A stretch of DNA of 64,000 bases from Litorimonas sp964511495 (GTDB lineage: Bacteria; Pseudomonadota; Alphaproteobacteria; Caulobacterales; Maricaulaceae): contig CAZEFT010000008.1 in assembly GCA_964511495.1 (NCBI GenBank), positions 1 through 64,000 of the forward strand, read 5' to 3'. Under the pieces are notes generated by a model that saw only the letters and a list, made by a program, of their open reading frames with translations, had not been told where the DNA came from and did no database searches. Below, piece after piece: positions 60,105 through 64,000 of the stretch; position 1 is the first letter of the stretch; each line of letters begins with the position of its first letter. The position numbers and the translations under genes are program-made.

Positions 60105-61448
60105 TCAGGACTTTGCCTTTTTTGGAAGGTGCGGCAGAACCACGGTGAATTCTGTACCCTTCTCGCGCTCACTCCGAATATAAAGTCCGGCGCGATGGCG
60201 AATAACAATATGTTTGACGATTGCTAGACCCAATCCCGTTCCTTTCTCCTTGGAAGAGAGGTCTCCGGCGATGCGGTAAAACCGTTCCCCGATACGCGGG
60301 AGGTGTTCGCGCGCAAAGCCGGGGCCTTTATCCAAAATTTGGATTTGCCAGACTTTACGTTCAAAAGTGGTTTTTGCGGGTTCGGCAATACGCCGGCTCG
60401 GAGCCACGGCATTTAAGGCGCTATCGCGAAAAGCAATTGCGGGTGACCACCCCCGTACCGAAGAGAGTTTGATTTTCACGGATTCACCTTCGGGTGTGAA
60501 TTTTACCGCATTATCAATCAGGTTTAAAAAGAGTTGCACCGTCTCATCTGTAACCGCGCGAGAGATGGCGATATCCGGGCCCTTATAAGATAAAGTCACG
60601 CCGCGTTTATCCGCCATAGGTTTGACGGCTTCCATCGCGGCTTTGAGTGATTGGTGCAAATCGACTGTGTCTTCAGGTGCAATATGCTCGATCTGTTCAA
60701 TCTTACGCAGCGATAAAAGATCATCAATCAACCGGACCATGCGCTCTGCCTGATTTTGCATAATGCCCAAAAACCGTTCCTGTGCGGCAGGGTCGTCTTT
60801 GGCATGATGGCGTAAGGTCTCAATATAGCCCAGCAGCGACGCAATCGGCGTTTTCAATTCATGTGAAGCATTGGCTAGAAAATCCGCTTTTTGCATTTGG
60901 CTAACCCGGTCTTCGGTAATATCTTCGATCACGGCTAATAGATAACTCTGCCCATTGCTCGGCCGCACAAGGCTTGCTGTGGTTAATGTGACCCGCAGAT
61001 AGCGTTCTTCGGGCATGAGTTTCATAATTTCGACGGGTTTTGTGGAATAACCCGCTTGCGCGCGTTCTAATGCTTTGATGATTTCACCGCCTCGCAAAAA
61101 GCTAGAGAGAGGCAATCCCAATTTGTCGATCGCGGCCAAGCTCTGTGCGCGATTATTAGCGTGAATAACGCGCCTGTCCCGATCCACCAAAGCACATGCG
61201 ACGGGAAGGGCATTGATGACATTGATCCAACTGTCCAAATGACGGACAACTTTGCGTGTGCCGCCAAAACGGGCTTCTGCTTTTCGCAAGCGAGCCGAAG
61301 ACAGTCGGTTGAGAAAATATGCTATGGCCGCGAAAAGGCCGGTTATCGTCAATGTGATGACAAGTGGGGCCTGAACGATAATGCCGAAAGCCGTAATCGC
61401 GATAATAGCGAGGCAGGCCAAGAGGCCGATTTCAGGACGCGAGAACAT
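60105..61448 (-). CDS. phoR: Phosphate regulon sensor kinase PhoR
   Basis: PhoR is the membrane kinase for PhoB. The 447-residue protein has two hydrophobic segments at the N-terminus (about 7-24 and 29-47), a PAS domain (75-180, ALVDRDRRVIHANNRAQ), a DHp domain with His196 in LANASHELKTPIASLL, and an HATPase domain with FLNLIDNAVKFTPEGE (N box), LDKGPGF and KGTGLGLAIVKHI. It is the first gene of the minus-strand phoR-phoU-phoB block, with a 112-base gap before phoU. Confidence 0.96.
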   Translation of the reverse strand: MFSRPEIGLLACLAIIAITAFGIIVQAPLVITLTITGLFAAIAYFLNRLSSARLRKAEARFGGTRKVVRHLDSWINVINALPVACALVDRDRRVIHANNRAQSLAAIDKLGLPLSSFLRGGEIIKALERAQAGYSTKPVEIMKLMPEERYLRVTLTTASLVRPSNGQSYLLAVIEDITEDRVSQMQKADFLANASHELKTPIASLLGYIETLRHHAKDDPAAQERFLGIMQNQAERMVRLIDDLLSLRKIEQIEHIAPEDTVDLHQSLKAAMEAVKPMADKRGVTLSYKGPDIAISRAVTDETVQLFLNLIDNAVKFTPEGESVKIKLSSVRGWSPAIAFRDSALNAVAPSRRIAEPAKTTFERKVWQIQILDKGPGFAREHLPRIGERFYRIAGDLSSKEKGTGLGLAIVKHIVIRHRAGLYIRSEREKGTEFTVVLPHLPKKAKS

Positions 61449-61641
61449 AGTGACGATTTTGACGACTTTTAATAAGAATTAACAATCTTTTTCCTGCCTA
61501 TAGCGCTATGTCTCTCTAATCTAAAGGGTTGAAACAGGCTCAACCCGCCTGCATTTTGGGCGTTCATAAAAACTTTTAGACTTTAGAGGTCTCAAAATCG
61601 CTTTATTTCGCCTAAAATTATTGTTTTTCGATAATTATTCG

Positions 61642-61671
61642 TTGACTTTCGGCATATCAAGCGCCTATGAG
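61642..61671 (+). promoter_or_regulatory. Possible sigma-70-type promoter for efflux operon
   Basis: TTGACT (61642-61647) and TATGAG (61666-61671) are spaced 18 bases apart, but the -10 element would end only 17 bases before the ATG at 61689. The region ahead (about 61560-61640) is AT-rich and may hold a better promoter. This is a weak call. Confidence 0.25.
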
Positions 61672-61688
61672 GGGGCAAGGAGAATGAA

Positions 61689-63197
61689 ATGTCAATTTAT
61701 GGAAAAGCTATGAGATGTGTGCCAGCGTCACGTTCGCTTTTGTTGGGGGCGGCAATCATGTCCCTGACAGCCTGCCAAACGATGAGAGACCTTGGTCCTG
61801 ACCCCACAATAACGGATCCGAAAGCTGAAGTCCCTGTTAAACCGGACTGGGTTGAACGCGCCCCGAATGATCTACCCAGTACGGATTGGGTTGCGGATTT
61901 CCAAAGCCCGGAGTTAACGGCTTTGGTCGATACGGCATTAGAGAAAAACCCGACCATAGGCCAAAATACGGCGCAATTGGATGCAGCATTGGCCCGTATT
62001 CGCACAAGCCGTTCGGCGCTTTTGCCGACCTTGGGTTTCTCGTCCAGTGTTACGCGCAGTCGTGGCGGGAATGATTTCAACACGGATAGTACGAATTACC
62101 AACTCGGGCTCAGCTCAGGGTGGGAAATTGATTTATTCGGTCGTTTGAAAGATCAAGTGTCCTCCAGTGAAGTCGCGGCGGCGGCGAGCTCGGCCGACTT
62201 GGCCGGTGTGCGCTTGTCCATTGCCGGGCAGGTTGGGCAGACATGGTTCAGCGTGATCGAATCAGATCTTTTGGTAGATTTATCCCGACGCGAAATTGAA
62301 ACGCAGGAGCGTGCCCTCCGCTTAACGCAAAGACGATTTGACAACGGTCTTTCAGGTTCGTCCGATGTGCGCTTGGCGCGTTCTTCTGTTGCGAATGCCG
62401 AAGCGCTTTTGGCGACACGGTTACAGAGACGCGATGAATTAGTACGAAGTTTGAAAGTGCTTTTGCGGGAATACCCTGATGCGGTCATGGATATTCCGAC
62501 TGATTTGCCCCCATTGCCTGTTCTGACGGGTGCCGGTAACCCCTCTTATCTTTTACAGAAACGTCCTGATGTTTTAGCCGCGGAGCGCCGCATTGCCGAA
62601 GCGGGATTAAATGTGGATGTGGCGCGCAAGGCACTTTACCCTTCCTTAAACCTGACAGCTTCCATATCGGAGCAACAATTATCCAGTGACAGCAATCCGA
62701 ATTTTGACCTCTTAGATTTGTTCGATCTCCAAGAAATTGCAAAACGGATTACCGCGCAATTAACGGCGCCGATTTTCCAAGGCGGTCGTTTGGACGCGCA
62801 AATTGAATCACAGAAGGCTGTATTGCGGCAACGCGTTGAAGCCTATGTCGGGACGGTTTTAACGGCTTATCAAGAAGTCGAGAATGCGTTAGACGCAGAA
62901 GGGCGATTAGCTGAACGAGAAGCGGCATTGCGTGTGTCCTTGCGCGAAGCGCAAGTCGCCGAAGATCGTTTAGAAACGCGTTATATTGAGGGGCTGGCGA
63001 CAATTTTGCAGCTTTTGGATGCTCAAACCCGCAGATTAAATGCAGAAGGGCAATTAATCGGAGCGCGCGCTGAACGATTAAATAACCGTGTACGTATGCA
63101 GGTTGCTTTTGGCGGCGGCCAATATGGTTCCGAGATTGAACCTGAAACGCCTGCGCAAGAGGAAAACTTTTTTGAAAGATTGATACCGGGCAATTAG
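61689..63197 (+). CDS. RND efflux outer-membrane lipoprotein (OprM/NodT family)
   Basis: This is the TolC-like channel of a tripartite RND pump. The 502-residue precursor has a signal peptide with lipobox LTAC (Cys29), two repeats of the outer-membrane efflux protein domain, and typical segments: DWVADFQSPELTALVDTAL, RRFDNGLSGSSDVRLARS, LQKRPDVLAAERRIAEAGLN, and VLTAYQEVENALDAEGRLAE. The Shine-Dalgarno AAGGAG is eight bases before the ATG at 61689. The membrane-fusion gene follows after 49 bases; the inner-membrane pump should lie beyond the window. Confidence 0.94.
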   Translation: MSIYGKAMRCVPASRSLLLGAAIMSLTACQTMRDLGPDPTITDPKAEVPVKPDWVERAPNDLPSTDWVADFQSPELTALVDTALEKNPTIGQNTAQLDAALARIRTSRSALLPTLGFSSSVTRSRGGNDFNTDSTNYQLGLSSGWEIDLFGRLKDQVSSSEVAAAASSADLAGVRLSIAGQVGQTWFSVIESDLLVDLSRREIETQERALRLTQRRFDNGLSGSSDVRLARSSVANAEALLATRLQRRDELVRSLKVLLREYPDAVMDIPTDLPPLPVLTGAGNPSYLLQKRPDVLAAERRIAEAGLNVDVARKALYPSLNLTASISEQQLSSDSNPNFDLLDLFDLQEIAKRITAQLTAPIFQGGRLDAQIESQKAVLRQRVEAYVGTVLTAYQEVENALDAEGRLAEREAALRVSLREAQVAEDRLETRYIEGLATILQLLDAQTRRLNAEGQLIGARAERLNNRVRMQVAFGGGQYGSEIEPETPAQEENFFERLIPGN

Positions 63198-63246
63198 AGC
63201 GGCGTAATGCTGCCTATCCCGAGAGGTCAAAGACTGGGAAGTAAGA

Positions 63247-64000
63247 ATGGCACATCAAAATTCTCTGGACGTAAGTTCGAACGATAAGAGCGAAAAATAT
63301 CCTATTTTTCGCTCAATTTTCTTTTCTCTGCTCGTTCTTGTCGGGTTAATAATCATCACCGTCACCGTGGTGAAGATGAACGCGAAACCTGAGGAAAAAG
63401 AGCGGACCTTTAATACGCTCGCCGTCATGGGGGCGCGTGCCTATACAAGCAATGTTCAACTGAGTGTTGAGACCCAAGGTGAAGTCAGGCCGCAGACAGA
63501 GATTGATCTCGTGCCGGAAGTCGGTGGCAAAATTGTTTATGTGTCTCCGAATTTTGTTGAAGGCGGGTTTTTCAAAAAAGGCGAAACACTCATTCGGATT
63601 GATGACGCCAATTATCAGGTCGCCCGTATCCGGGCCTTGGCCGCAGTCGCGCAGGCCGAACAAACACTAGCCCGTGAAAATGCCGAGGGTGAAATTGCCC
63701 GTCGTGATTTTGAAGAATTAGGACGAGGCGAGCCGAGCGATCTGGCTCTGCGTATTCCACAGCGTCAACAAGCCGAAGCGGCTTTGCAAGCGGCAAAAGC
63801 TGACCTCAGCAATGCAGATTTGCAGCTCAGCCGCACACGCGTGGCCGCACCCTTTACGGGTCGCGTCCGGTCCAAGTCATCCGATATCGGGCAATTTGTA
63901 AATCCCGGTGCGCGATTAGGCCGAATTTTCTCCACGGATATTGTGGAAGTGCGCATTGCTCTGACGGATGCCGATTTGTCCAAAGTTGATTTGCCAATAG
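63247..64000 (+). CDS. RND efflux membrane-fusion protein, cut by window edge
   Basis: The reading frame opens at 63247 (MAHQNSLDV) and remains open to the window end, giving 251 codons. It has one membrane segment (about residues 25-42, SIFFSLLVLVGLIIITVTVV), then the HlyD/RND adaptor pattern: a lipoyl half-motif VPEVGGKIVYVSPNFVEGG, an FKKGETLIRIDD segment, a coiled-coil hairpin (70-80 residues), and a second lipoyl half TRVAAPFTGRVRSKSSDIGQ, quoted in part. It completes the adaptor of the pump whose outer-membrane channel is just upstream. The 3' end is missing. Confidence 0.9.
   Translation, partial: MAHQNSLDVSSNDKSEKYPIFRSIFFSLLVLVGLIIITVTVVKMNAKPEEKERTFNTLAVMGARAYTSNVQLSVETQGEVRPQTEIDLVPEVGGKIVYVSPNFVEGGFFKKGETLIRIDDANYQVARIRALAAVAQAEQTLARENAEGEIARRDFEELGRGEPSDLALRIPQRQQAEAALQAAKADLSNADLQLSRTRVAAPFTGRVRSKSSDIGQFVNPGARLGRIFSTDIVEVRIALTDADLSKVDLPI

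Noticed and set aside
61468..61482. TTTA-N7-TTAA 20 bases before phoR
   Set aside because: Very AT-rich DNA where such matches arise by chance, and phoR is not a usual CtrA target; not counted as a feature.

Overview
The window is a bacterial chromosome segment, probably from a marine, prosthecate-type alphaproteobacterium of the Caulobacterales/Maricaulales (Hyphomonadaceae or Robiginitomaculaceae-like). This placement is an inference. It rests on FlaF and FlbT, a DUF1217 flagellar protein, a short FlgD, a ChpT-type phosphotransferase, DUF1489, and several CtrA-like boxes (TTAA-N7-TTAA). Base composition looks close to balanced. I see no rRNA, tRNA, CRISPR array, insertion sequence or prophage.

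Region 1 (about 0.2-27.6 kb) is a large flagellar cluster in alternating blocks. Minus: flgI-flgL-flgK-flgE-motB. Plus: fliM-like, motA, a secreted helical protein, flgF-flgG-flgA-flgH-fliL. Minus: flgD-fliK. Plus: flgJ-type rod-binding gene, flgN/flbY-like gene, flagellin, flaF, flbT, DUF1217. Minus: fliI. Plus: flgB-flgC-fliE-fliQ-flhA-fliR-flhB and a fliJ-like gene. A small unknown gene and an XRE regulator follow, closed by a strong terminator. fliF, fliG, fliN, fliH and fliP are not in the window. CtrA-like boxes sit in the motB/fliM, fliK/flgJ and fliI/flgB divergent regions and before the small gene at 26.8 kb.

Region 2 (27.8-44.1 kb) is mixed: a GH42 beta-galactosidase, folD, a lipoprotein amidase, a partial type II secretion operon (gspC-gspD-gspN plus a lipoprotein) with a prepilin peptidase opposite, mgtE, a lysozyme-like membrane protein, a JmjC/cupin-like protein, a DUF1489 protein and a TonB-dependent siderophore receptor with a Fur-like box.

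Region 3 (44.1-48.4 kb) is sparse and repeat-rich. It holds an amidohydrolase lipoprotein, a small membrane protein and an SDR enzyme. Copies of a dispersed palindromic repeat occur here, one matching (inverted) the first 220 bases of the window.

Region 4 (48.4-64 kb) has pheT-pheS, then a signalling block read on the minus strand: chpT, a CtrA-like box, an unrecognised protein that may be a degenerate CheA-like scaffold, a CheY-like receiver and a divergent CheR. Beyond lie an AGCS sodium/amino-acid symporter, an aromatic/aspartate aminotransferase, phoR-phoU-phoB (without pst genes, but with tandem Pho boxes before phoU), and an RND efflux outer-membrane factor followed by a membrane-fusion protein cut by the window edge.

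The most interesting material is the ChpT-linked cheY/cheR operon with its unknown first gene, the unknown periplasmic protein fused by overlap to motA, and the apparent CtrA control linking these to flagellar assembly.
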